From Gammaproteobacteria bacterium (GTDB taxonomy: Bacteria; Pseudomonadota; Gammaproteobacteria; Chromatiales; Chromatiaceae): 6,363 nt of DNA. The notes under the pieces are model-generated. The model did not search any database. It saw nothing but the letters and a program-made list of their open reading frames with translations, and had not been told where the DNA came from. The stretch covers positions 1 through 6,363 of the forward strand of contig JAUXGQ010000102.1 in assembly GCA_030621975.1 (NCBI GenBank), written 5' to 3'. Made by a program: the position numbers and the translations under genes. This document shows positions 1 to 6,095 of the stretch, in pieces (the first letter of the stretch is position 1; each line of letters opens with the position of its first letter).

Positions 1-1264
1 AAAGCAGCACACCCACGATGATGCCCTTGTCCAGGTGCGGGGCCATCGCCAGGGTCAGGACGAAGGTGACCACGGCAACGAAACCATCGTGGGGCTCGGC
101 CTTCCAGGCATGAATAATGGGCTCCACCTTCACCAGGTTGATCACCGCCATGATGATCACCGCGGCCAGGGTCGCCTGTGGCAGGTGATAGAGCAGGGGC
201 GTCAACCAGAGCAGGGTCACGGCCACCACCAGACCGGTGACGATGGACGAGAAGCCGGTTATGGCGCCGGCGTTGATGTTGACCGCGGAACGGGAGAACG
301 ACCCCGACACGGCGTACCCCTGAAAAAACCCGGACACGATGTTGCTGAGCCCCTGGCCCACGAGTTCCTGGTCGGCATCCAGGCGCTGGCGGGTGCGGGC
401 CGCCATGGCCTTGGCGATGGAGATCGCCTCCATGAAGCCGATCAACGCAATGGCGATAGCGACCCCGATGAGCTCCGAAAAGATATCCCAATCAAACGTC
501 GGTATGACCATGCCGGGCAGACCCACCGGGATACTCCCCACCACCTTTCCTCCGGCCTCCTGAAAACCCATGGACCAGGACAGGATGGTGGTGACGGCCA
601 CGGCAACCAGGACGTTGGGCGCCTTGGGCGTAAACTTGCGCATCAGGACCATGATCGCGAAGGCCAGCACGCCCACGGCGAAGGTGGTCCAATGGGTGTG
701 TTGCATCGCCGCCTGAATCGTATTCCAGACGGTTTCGTAGTGATGCTGGGCCTTCTCGGCGCTCACCCCGAACAGCTTACCGATCTGGGAGGTGGCGATG
801 ATGATGGCGCCGGCGTTGGTGAATCCCAGTACTACGGGATGCGACAGGAAATCCACCAGCACGCCCATGCGCAACAGCCCGAGCGCGAGTTGGAAGAGTC
901 CAACCATAATGGCCAGAATTACCGCATAGGCCAGGTACCCTTCCGTACCGGAACTGGCCAGGGGTTCCAGGGCGGCGGCGGTCATCAGCGAGACGACGGC
1001 CACCGGTCCGGTGGCGAGTTGGCGGGACGAGCCGAACAGGGCCCCCACCATCGGGGGCAGAAACGAGGCATAGAGGCCATAGTAAGCGGGCAGGCCCGCA
1101 AGCTGGGCGTAGGCCATGGACTGGGGCACCAGAACCAACGCCACGGTCACTCCGGCTACGATATCCGCGCGCAGGGTTCGCCGATCCTTCAGCCTCCCCA
1201 GCCAATCCAGAAACGGCAGAAACCGCTGCCGCAATTCCGTCACCACATTAGTCATGCCCGCCAC
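1..1264 (-). CDS. SulP-family anion permease, C-terminus beyond window edge
   Basis: This is an inner-membrane secondary transporter of the SulP (SLC26-like) family, whose bacterial members import sulfate, bicarbonate or dicarboxylates; the substrate cannot be read here. About 421 residues are visible without a frameshift. The N-terminal SulP signature is at residues 56-90 (LAGLPAYYGLYASFLPPMVG, then GSSRQLATGPVAV). The second family signature, ELVGQGLSNIVSGFF followed by GSFSRSAVN, lies at about 300-329. Many hydrophobic helices are evident, for example 110-135, 194-208, 262-282 and 338-358. The frame is open at base 1, so the last membrane segments and the expected cytoplasmic STAS domain lie outside. 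I chose GTG at 1264 because GGAGG at 1276-1272 sits 7 nt upstream. The in-frame ATG at 1255 would leave a 16-nt spacer but is possible. It lies downstream of the kinase gene, separated by a palindromic element. Confidence 0.93.
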   Translation of the reverse strand, partial: MAGMTNVVTELRQRFLPFLDWLGRLKDRRTLRADIVAGVTVALVLVPQSMAYAQLAGLPAYYGLYASFLPPMVGALFGSSRQLATGPVAVVSLMTAAALEPLASSGTEGYLAYAVILAIMVGLFQLALGLLRMGVLVDFLSHPVVLGFTNAGAIIIATSQIGKLFGVSAEKAQHHYETVWNTIQAAMQHTHWTTFAVGVLAFAIMVLMRKFTPKAPNVLVAVAVTTILSWSMGFQEAGGKVVGSIPVGLPGMVIPTFDWDIFSELIGVAIAIALIGFMEAISIAKAMAARTRQRLDADQELVGQGLSNIVSGFFQGYAVSGSFSRSAVNINAGAITGFSSIVTGLVVAVTLLWLTPLLYHLPQATLAAVIIMAVINLVKVEPIIHAWKAEPHDGFVAVVTFVLTLAMAPHLDKGIIVGVLL

Positions 1265-1271
1265 CGAGAGA

Positions 1272-1276
1272 CCTCC
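1272..1276 (-). promoter_or_regulatory. Ribosome binding site deciding the permease start
   Basis: The minus strand reads GGAGG here, 7 nt before GTG 1264 and 16 nt before ATG 1255. The spacing favours the GTG start, which adds three residues. The site lies just outside the palindromic element, whose edge is at 1285. Confidence 0.6.
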
Positions 1277-1284
1277 CCATGCAT

Positions 1285-1460
1285 CGCCCTGGGAGCCTGT
1301 CCGAGAATAGACTGATCTACTGTGGCCAAGCCTGGTTGGCCAGCTTTTCCGATCATTTTCGTTAAATAGGCCAAACTATTCGCCTCAAATGATCGAAAAA
1401 TCTGACTCAACCAGTCTTGCCCTCGCTACGATCGCTATTCTCGGACAGGCTCCTAGGGCG
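1285..1460. mobile_element. 176-bp near-palindromic MITE-like element
   Basis: The outer 26 bp of each end (1285-1310 and 1435-1460) are inverted copies with one mismatch; the core is GGAGCCTGTCCGAGAATAG. The similarity continues inward: each arm, read inward, carries a CTGGTTG motif and then TTTTCCGATCATTT (left) or TTTTTCGATCATTT (right), so the whole segment can fold on itself around a centre near 1370. There is no coding capacity. This architecture fits a miniature inverted-repeat element or a decayed insertion sequence with long terminal repeats. I see no clean target-site duplication. The terminal CGCCCT/AGGGCG may be host sequence rather than element, which would shorten it to about 164 bp. 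I cannot assign a transposase family. It may also act as a terminator or attenuator between kinase and permease. Confidence 0.75.
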
Positions 1461-1462
1461 GA

Positions 1463-2938
1463 TCAATGCCGCCACACCGGTAAGGAAAAGGCGAAGGTCG
1501 CGCCTGCGCCGAGTCGGCTCTCGACCTGGATCTCGCCCTGTTGCAACTCGACGATGCGTTTGGTGATGGCGAGGCCCAGCCCGGCATGCTCATCACCGCG
1601 CGGATGCCCGGTATCGGCCCGGTAGAAGGGTTCGAAGATGTGGGGCAGGTCTGTCTCCGGAATCCCTGAGCCGGTGTCACTGACCCTGATGACCACCGCC
1701 CCTGTCCCCTGCTCCAGCGAGATGCGAACCGCGCCGCCCGCGGGCGTATGATTGAGTGCGTTCTCTAACAGGTTCTCCAACGCCCGTTCGGTCAGCGCGA
1801 TGTCCGCGGAAACGAAGGGTAGTTCCTGCACCGGCGCCATGGAGAGCCGGATACCGCACTGGCCTGCCCTGAGATTGAATTTCTGCACCACATCCTGCAC
1901 CAGCTCGGCGGGGGCAAAGGGTTCGCACTGCGGCGTGGTTTCCTTGGCGTCCAGCTTCGCCAGTTCGAACAGCTCGGCCACCAGGCAGGTCAGGCGCTCG
2001 CTTTGACGCAACGCGGTGTGCAGGTACTCGGCCCGTTGCTCCCCGGTCAACTCCGCGTCCTTCAGTTTGAGCGACTCCAGGTAGCCTTGCAGGGAGGCCA
2101 GTGGGGTGCGCAGGTCATGGGAGACATGGGCCACCAGTTCGCGCCTGAGGGCGTCGTTTTCCTGAAGCTTGCTGAACTGGGCGATAATGCGCTCGGCCAT
2201 CCGATCGAAGGTTGCGCCCAGGCGGTCCACCTCATCCGCCGCGGCCGGCTGTTTCCCCGCATAGGGGGCATGGGATGTGAAGTTGCTGCCGTGAAAAGCG
2301 TCCATGACCGCCGCCAGGCGATGCAGGCGCCGGGTCAGGATATGAAAGACCACCAGCCCCGCCAGGAGACCGAAACCGAGGCTTGCCGCTACCGCCCAGC
2401 CACTCAGGCGCAGGAAATAACTTTCCCGAATCACCCTGTCCACCGAGTCGTACTCCTCGCCCCGCAGCACGACATAGAGGTAGCCTTGTGCGTTCTCGGC
2501 AGAGGGAACGAGGGTCACGGAAAAGGCCTTGCGCCGGTCATGACTGCGTGGGTCGTCGCCTAACAGGGGATAGCCTTGTTCACCGCTCAGGAAAGAACGG
2601 ACAGGCTCCAAAGATACCTGTTTTCGCTTCACCTTGCCCGGGTCCGCGGAATAGGAAAGGATGTTGCCCTCCAGGTCCAGGAGGTAGATCTCGATACTGG
2701 GGTTGATGACCATGTACTGGTGAAAGGTCTCCTTCAGCGCGGTCTCGTTGAGACGGCCCTCCTCCACCAGGTTGCGGTCGGCGACCAGGTTCCGAGCCAG
2801 GTCTTTGTTGAACCGCTGGCTGACCTCCTGCAGGTAATGGCGCGTGGCAGACGTACTGATCAGCGCGTACAGCAAGCCAATGGATGTAAGCAGGACCACC
2901 AGCACTAAAGCCAGTCTGGCATACAGGGTTCGGATCAT
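1463..2938 (-). CDS. Membrane sensor histidine kinase (HAMP, HisKA, HATPase_c)
   Basis: This is the sensor kinase of a two-component system, 491 residues. A first membrane helix (about 6-28) and a second (about 178-201) bracket a periplasmic domain of about 150 residues. That domain contains IEIYLLDLEGNILSYS (82-97), suggesting a PAS/Cache-like sensor fold. A HAMP linker follows at about 200-252. HisKA contains HVSHDLRTPL with His274 as the predicted phospho-acceptor. The ATP-binding domain has an N box (NLLENALNHTP, 389-399), G1 DTGSGIP (421-427), F box FEPFYR (435-440) and G2 GLGLAI (453-458), so catalysis should be intact. Its ATG overlaps the regulator's TGA as ATGA, indicating translational coupling to its partner. 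The ligand is unknown; the downstream SulP gene hints at an anion-related signal. The stop lies 2 nt from the palindromic element. Confidence 0.95.
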   Translation of the reverse strand: MIRTLYARLALVLVVLLTSIGLLYALISTSATRHYLQEVSQRFNKDLARNLVADRNLVEEGRLNETALKETFHQYMVINPSIEIYLLDLEGNILSYSADPGKVKRKQVSLEPVRSFLSGEQGYPLLGDDPRSHDRRKAFSVTLVPSAENAQGYLYVVLRGEEYDSVDRVIRESYFLRLSGWAVAASLGFGLLAGLVVFHILTRRLHRLAAVMDAFHGSNFTSHAPYAGKQPAAADEVDRLGATFDRMAERIIAQFSKLQENDALRRELVAHVSHDLRTPLASLQGYLESLKLKDAELTGEQRAEYLHTALRQSERLTCLVAELFELAKLDAKETTPQCEPFAPAELVQDVVQKFNLRAGQCGIRLSMAPVQELPFVSADIALTERALENLLENALNHTPAGGAVRISLEQGTGAVVIRVSDTGSGIPETDLPHIFEPFYRADTGHPRGDEHAGLGLAITKRIVELQQGEIQVESRLGAGATFAFSLPVWRH

Positions 2939-3642
2939 GGGTTCTCGGCGAACTTGTAACCCACCCCCCAGACGGTGAGGATGTAACGAGGTTTAGCCGG
3001 GTCGACTTCTATCTTGGCGCGCAGCCGGTTGATGTGGGAATTGACCGTGTGCTCGTAACCCTCGTGGTTGTATCCCCACACCTGGTCCAAAAGTTGTATA
3101 CGGCTGTAGACCCGACCGGGTTGACGCGCGAAGTAGAGCAGAAGATCGAATTCCTTGGCGGTCAGCACCACCTCCCGCCCCCCGATTCGGACCTGGCGTT
3201 TGTCGGTGTCGACGATGAGATCCCCGCGCACCAGGACCGTCTCCGGCGCGGCGACGGCCGCCGACTCGGAAAGGGCTTCCACGCGACGAAACAGGGCCTT
3301 GATGCGCGCCAGCAACTCCGGGATGCTGAACGGCTTGGTAAGATAATCATCCGCCCCCATCTCCAGGCCCAGAACACGATCCAGTTCCGTGGTCTTGGCC
3401 GTAGGCATGAGGATGGGCACATAACCGGGCTCGGCGCGCAGTTTCTGACAAACCGCGAGTCCATCCATACCGGGGAGCATCAAGTCCAATACCACGAGTT
3501 CATAACTCCCACGCTGAAACATCGCGAGACCTTCCGCGCCGTCCCCGGCGATCTCGGCCTCACACTCGATATCACCCAGGTGCATCTGCACCAACCGGGC
3601 GATATCCGGATTGTCTTCAATGATCAGAACGTTGCGTGTCAT
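2935..3642 (-). CDS. OmpR/PhoB-family response regulator
   Basis: This is a DNA-binding response regulator of 235 residues, usual for the family, and the cognate partner of the kinase encoded immediately downstream. The receiver domain (about 3-118) has the acidic pair Glu9/Asp10, the phospho-acceptor Asp53 in LVVLDLMLPGMDG, the switch residue Thr81 and the invariant Lys103 in LTKPF. The C-terminal winged helix (about 135-232) contains LTAKEFDLLLYF, the recognition-helix region HTVNSHINRLRAKI and the wing end GVGYKF. One oddity: the residue before the switch Thr is Pro80 (LMPTAK), where Leu is the common residue. ATG 3642 is preceded by AGG about 5 nt upstream, and a promoter is visible at 3688-3716. 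Regulation of its own operon and of the SulP permease is likely but inferred. Confidence 0.95.
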   Translation of the reverse strand: MTRNVLIIEDNPDIARLVQMHLGDIECEAEIAGDGAEGLAMFQRGSYELVVLDLMLPGMDGLAVCQKLRAEPGYVPILMPTAKTTELDRVLGLEMGADDYLTKPFSIPELLARIKALFRRVEALSESAAVAAPETVLVRGDLIVDTDKRQVRIGGREVVLTAKEFDLLLYFARQPGRVYSRIQLLDQVWGYNHEGYEHTVNSHINRLRAKIEVDPAKPRYILTVWGVGYKFAENP

Positions 3643-3664
3643 AAACCTGGTGCGGGTTCGCTAT

Positions 3665-3703
3665 CGGCGGTGCGGACAAGAGTGCATATTATCCGCACCG
3701 CCG
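3665..3703. promoter_or_regulatory. 12-bp perfect inverted repeat straddling the -10 box (operator or leader hairpin)
   Basis: CGGCGGTGCGGA (3665-3676) and TCCGCACCGCCG (3692-3703) are perfect inverted copies around a 15-nt AT-richer centre that contains most of the -10 hexamer. On DNA this could be an operator occluding RNA polymerase. It could alternatively be a terminator-type hairpin for the upstream Spondin_N gene, but neither strand shows a T-run after it. Confidence 0.55.
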
Positions 3704-3716
3704 GCTTTCGCTGCAA
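3688..3716 (-). promoter_or_regulatory. Sigma70-like promoter for the response regulator-kinase operon
   Basis: On the minus strand, TTGCAG (3716-3711) and GATAAT (3693-3688) are separated by exactly 17 bp. This predicts a start near 3681 and a 5' leader of about 40 nt before ATG 3642. The match is good for a housekeeping promoter. The -10 box sits at the inner edge of a 12-bp-arm inverted repeat, so the site may be repressed or autoregulated. Confidence 0.6.
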
Positions 3717-3783
3717 AGCTTTATGCCACGGCTCCGGAAGGGCCGGCCGTCGTGAAAGATCCGTTCTTTGCAGGCCTGTGTCC

Positions 3784-4491
3784 CTATTTGACCTTGATCA
3801 CGACCCGGGCAACCGGGTTCAGCCACCGGTGGACGCGGCTGTCCAGGTCGCTGACCCCACTGTCCGGGTCGGTGTCGCCCAGCACGCCCCGGTGAATATG
3901 CACGCTGGGGTTGATATCGGACCCTGCAGCTCCGCTGGCCCCCATGCCGCCATTTCCGCCGGGATCGGCTGGAATGCCTGGTACGTCCGGTGTCCCGCCG
4001 CCGTTGATGATCTCATCGTTCGCCTCGGTGCCCGCATCATACCCGTTGAGAAAATAGGTATAGGTGCCGCGCCACCTGGGAATCTGCAGGGCATCCAGGC
4101 CCACGAAACCGTCATTGGTCGGCAGCATCATGGCGACGATGGAGAGGTGGGACCTGCGATAAGCGCTGACGCGCAGGCTGGCGTGAGCGGTCTCCCCCGG
4201 CCCCAAAAGCCCTTCTGCCGGATTGTCCACGTAGGCGCCTCCAGCATCGTCCACGTCGAGGATCAGCCCCGATGTGTCCCCGCCTTCGGCCATGGCCTGC
4301 AGGTTAGCGGAGGCTTCGGTTCCAGCCTCGAACAGGTGCGTGTGCCGATCGTGTGCGGCGACAAGCAAGGGTGTGAAGTAAATCCCGTTGCCGAGGTTGG
4401 TGATCTGCACCTCGACCTTGTGGGCTGCCAGCGCGGGGGTGGAAATGAGCATGCTGGCCGAGACGGCCGCCGCTGCGATTGCCTGTTTCAT
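3784..4491 (-). CDS. Secreted Spondin_N-domain protein
   Basis: The predicted exported protein has 235 residues. The N-terminus MKQAIAAAAVSASMLISTPA followed by LAA is a typical Sec signal peptide, with cleavage expected near 22-23. The mature part resembles bacterial Spondin_N proteins: VEVQITNLGNGIYFTPLLVA at the start, a MMLPTNDGFVG segment (121-131), DAGTEANDE (152-160) and the C-terminal HRWLNPVARVVI (221-232). A glycine/proline-rich stretch (about 163-192) interrupts the fold and may be a flexible loop. The function of bacterial members is not established; surface or periplasmic binding or adhesion is a guess from the animal F-spondin domain. I chose ATG 4491 because GAGGAA (4503-4498) sits 6 nt upstream and the signal peptide starts there. 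A longer reading from GTG 4536 lacks a ribosome site and would bury the signal peptide. The gene stands alone between egtD and the two-component operon. Confidence 0.8.
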   Translation of the reverse strand: MKQAIAAAAVSASMLISTPALAAHKVEVQITNLGNGIYFTPLLVAAHDRHTHLFEAGTEASANLQAMAEGGDTSGLILDVDDAGGAYVDNPAEGLLGPGETAHASLRVSAYRRSHLSIVAMMLPTNDGFVGLDALQIPRWRGTYTYFLNGYDAGTEANDEIINGGGTPDVPGIPADPGGNGGMGASGAAGSDINPSVHIHRGVLGDTDPDSGVSDLDSRVHRWLNPVARVVIKVK

Positions 4492-4517
4492 GATGTGTTC
4501 CTCGTTCTGATGCATGG

Positions 4518-4536
4518 GTGGAACGACCTGTTCCAC
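4518..4536. promoter_or_regulatory. Palindrome upstream of the Spondin_N gene, operator candidate
   Basis: GTGGAAC (4518-4524) and GTTCCAC (4530-4536) form a perfect 7-bp dyad with a 5-bp spacer, 27 nt upstream of the chosen start codon and next to its ribosome site. The size and position suit a repressor operator or a small leader hairpin. I could not identify a convincing promoter beside it. Confidence 0.4.
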
Positions 4537-4594
4537 GACCTACATTTCAGAGCGAAGAGCTCCCGTCCCTATCACCGAACTCTCACGAGTTTCT

Positions 4595-4629
4595 AACAAA
4601 ACGCCCCGACCGCTTTGCTGCGAACCGGG
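4595..4629 (-). terminator. Possible intrinsic terminator after egtD
   Basis: About 38 nt after the egtD stop, the minus strand can form an imperfect stem between CCCGGTTCGC (4629-4620) and GCGGTCGGGG (4613-4604) with a 6-nt loop. It is followed by TTTTGTT (4601-4595). Two mismatches and a broken T-run make this only a moderate candidate. It would separate egtD from the Spondin_N gene. Confidence 0.35.
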
Positions 4630-4666
4630 ATTTTGGTGATTTCCATCCTGTGAGTGAAGACCCCTT

Positions 4667-5626
4667 CTATGCCACGCACATCAGATGAACGCTGAACAGC
4701 CGCTCGGCATCGGTCCATACGCGGTCGCTGTTGAATCCGGCGCTGAGACCCAGCTCGGCGAACTCCTCGACCGTATACTTGTAAGAGTTTTCCGTGTGGA
4801 TTGTCTCATCCGCCTCGAAACGGAAACGGTGATCTTCAATCCGTACCACCTGGTCCTTGATGCTGCGCAGATGCATCTCGATGCGCCCCGCAGCCTCGTT
4901 GTAGAAGGCCAGGTGCTCAAAGCCGTCCGGGTCGATCTGGCTGTCGAGTTCGTCGCGGATACGCAACAGCAGGTTGAGATTGAACGCCGCGGTCAGGCCG
5001 CGCGCGTCGTTGTAGGCGGCGTTCAGCCGATCAATGTCCTTTTTCAGATCGACACCGATGAGAAGGTAGCCGCCGCTTCCCACCATCCGCGCAATCTGCT
5101 TCAGAAAACGCCCCGCCTGGACGGGATCGAAGTTGCCGATACTGGAGCCGGGAAAAAATGCCATCTTCCTGACCGATGGCAGGGATTCGGGAAGGGTCAG
5201 CTTGCTGGAAAAGTCGGCACAGGTGGCGTGGACATCCAACCAGGGATAGTCTCGTGCAAGCCTGCGCGAGGATTCGAGAAGAAAATCCTTGGAGATGTCG
5301 ACGCCCATGTAGTGGGTGGGTTTCAGCGCTGATAGCAGCAACCGAACCTTTCTGCTCGCGCCGCTGCCGAGTTCCACCAGCATGCACCGGGAGTCGATGG
5401 ACGCGGCAAGCTCCCGGACACAGTCCTGCAGGATGCCCGTCTCGACCCGCGTCAGATAATACTCGGGGAGGTCGCAGATTGCGTCGAACAACCGGGAGCC
5501 CCGTTGATCGTAGAAGAACTTGGGGGGAATGGCCTTGGGAGTGCGCGCAAGTCCCCCGAGCACCTCGTCCCTCAGGCTGCTCTCGCCGGGATGCTGATCG
5601 TAGAAACTGACCGCCGGCCCGGTCAT
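4667..5626 (-). CDS. egtD: L-histidine N-alpha-methyltransferase (EgtD)
   Basis: EgtD is a cytoplasmic SAM-dependent enzyme that trimethylates the alpha-amino group of histidine to hercynine, the first step of ergothioneine synthesis. The product has 319 residues, close to the characterised enzymes. The SAM site shows ELGSGASRK (85-93), VDIS with Asp110 and ADFS with Asp138. Residues expected to hold histidine are present by alignment with the mycobacterial enzyme: Tyr39 (FFYD), Tyr56 (LPEYY), Asn165 (SIGNFDP), Tyr205 (AAYND), Glu279 and Ser281 (TENSYKY). ATG 5626 gives MTGPAVSFYDQHP, a normal family N-terminus. A 45-residue upstream extension in the same frame only shadows the egtB relic. 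The start has a weak ribosome site but overlaps the relic's TGA as ATGA, so translation is probably coupled. Confidence 0.95.
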   Translation of the reverse strand: MTGPAVSFYDQHPGESSLRDEVLGGLARTPKAIPPKFFYDQRGSRLFDAICDLPEYYLTRVETGILQDCVRELAASIDSRCMLVELGSGASRKVRLLLSALKPTHYMGVDISKDFLLESSRRLARDYPWLDVHATCADFSSKLTLPESLPSVRKMAFFPGSSIGNFDPVQAGRFLKQIARMVGSGGYLLIGVDLKKDIDRLNAAYNDARGLTAAFNLNLLLRIRDELDSQIDPDGFEHLAFYNEAAGRIEMHLRSIKDQVVRIEDHRFRFEADETIHTENSYKYTVEEFAELGLSAGFNSDRVWTDAERLFSVHLMCVA

Positions 5627-5775
5627 CGGTCGTCCGGCATGGCCTGGATGGCATAATCCTCTGTTTCCAGCGCCTCGCAGATGCCTTCGGAATGCAGGCG
5701 AATCCGTTGATACCGGTCGAGGAGGAGTCGGCGTTGTGGTTGCCCGGCGACGGGGCTGCATACGGAGGGACTCAC
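5623..5775 (-). pseudogene. egtB 5' remnant (50 codons), coupled to egtD
   Basis: The short frame begins at GTG 5775, with AAGG 6 nt upstream, and ends at a TGA overlapping the egtD ATG. Residues 20-48 carry the pattern DRYQRIR, then SEGICEALETEDYAIQAMPD. This matches, from memory, the N-terminal opening of EgtB-type sulfoxide synthases, where the family normally continues into the iron-binding DinB segment (xxWHLAHTTWFFE). Here it stops at MPDDR, so the iron-binding histidines, the rest of the DinB-like domain and the FGE-like catalytic domain are missing. The product cannot be a sulfoxide synthase. It may survive as a leader that delivers ribosomes to egtD. The alternative is an unrelated small ORF with chance resemblance, which I consider unlikely. 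Confidence 0.72.
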
Positions 5776-5794
5776 ACTGACTACCTTGCCTGTT

Positions 5795-5823
5795 GATACA
5801 ACGCAGCTACGCTAATTTGTATC
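5795..5823. promoter_or_regulatory. Dyad GATACAA-N15-TTGTATC upstream of the egt locus
   Basis: GATACAA (5795-5801) and TTGTATC (5817-5823) are perfect inverted copies with centres 22 bp apart, two helical turns, ending 19 bp before the GTG at 5775. The geometry suits a dimeric or tetrameric regulator. I could not pick out a convincing -35/-10 pair nearby. Confidence 0.4.
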
Positions 5824-5856
5824 CGAAAACGCCCATCCTTGGGACGTCTCCGGAAC

Positions 5857-5966
5857 GGAACCGGAAAATTCGATTTCCCGGTTCCTTCCTTGTTCAATGG
5901 GTTGGGGCCATTGAAAATGGCGGCACGTATTATGCCGCGCTTGCGCCCGGCCGTTTACGGCCGGGC
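5857..5966. repeat. Cluster of four consecutive stem-loops in the egt upstream region
   Basis: Four separate inverted repeats follow one another: 5857-5885 (13-bp arms, GGAACCGG outside, one mismatch, 3-nt loop), 5893-5915 (TTCAATGG/CCATTGAA), 5920-5938 (GCGGCA/TGCCGC) and 5945-5966 (GCCCGGCCG/CGGCCGGGC, 4-nt loop). The last resembles an intrinsic terminator stem but has no T-run on either strand. A weaker one, CCGGGA/TCCCGG, lies at 6034-6047. The stretch has no convincing coding potential; it may hold terminators, operators or a structured untranslated region. Confidence 0.55.
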
Positions 5967-6095
5967 ACTACTCTACGGCGTCGGCGCGTTTAACGCAATC
6001 CGCTGCTGAGCCGGAGCCATCCGTTTGCCCTGGCCGGGATTTCCCGGACCCGGTTCTGAAACAACTACGCTTGGATAGGTGGTACAAAAAATCTT

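Noticed and set aside
35..1315. Long plus-strand frame of 426 codons
   Set aside because: It is antisense to the SulP permease; its His/Gly/Arg-rich composition is typical of an antisense shadow, and the minus strand gives a clear family match.
1310..1435. Promoter for the permease inside the palindromic element
   Set aside because: TTGAGG and AT-rich hexamers occur on the minus strand, but no pair has a good match with 16-18 bp spacing.
4492..4536. 15-residue N-terminal extension of the Spondin_N protein from GTG 4536
   Set aside because: There is no ribosome site, and it would place acidic residues ahead of a standard signal peptide that starts at ATG 4491 behind GAGGAA.
3034..4596. Plus-strand frame of 520 codons
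   Set aside because: It runs antisense through both the response regulator and the Spondin_N gene and has no recognisable domain; a shadow in GC-rich DNA.
5627..5761. 45-residue N-terminal extension of EgtD from an upstream ATG
   Set aside because: The extension is low-complexity Arg/Pro/Thr, unlike the family, while the overlapping frame shows the EgtB-like pattern; EgtD length and N-terminus fit ATG 5626.
5920..5960. Sigma70 promoter with CATAAT in the loop of the 5920-5938 hairpin
   Set aside because: The -10 is plausible, but the position 17 bp upstream (TAAACG) does not resemble a -35 box.
5793..5993. Plus-strand 66-codon frame
   Set aside because: It runs across several stem-loops, has no ribosome site and no recognisable motif.
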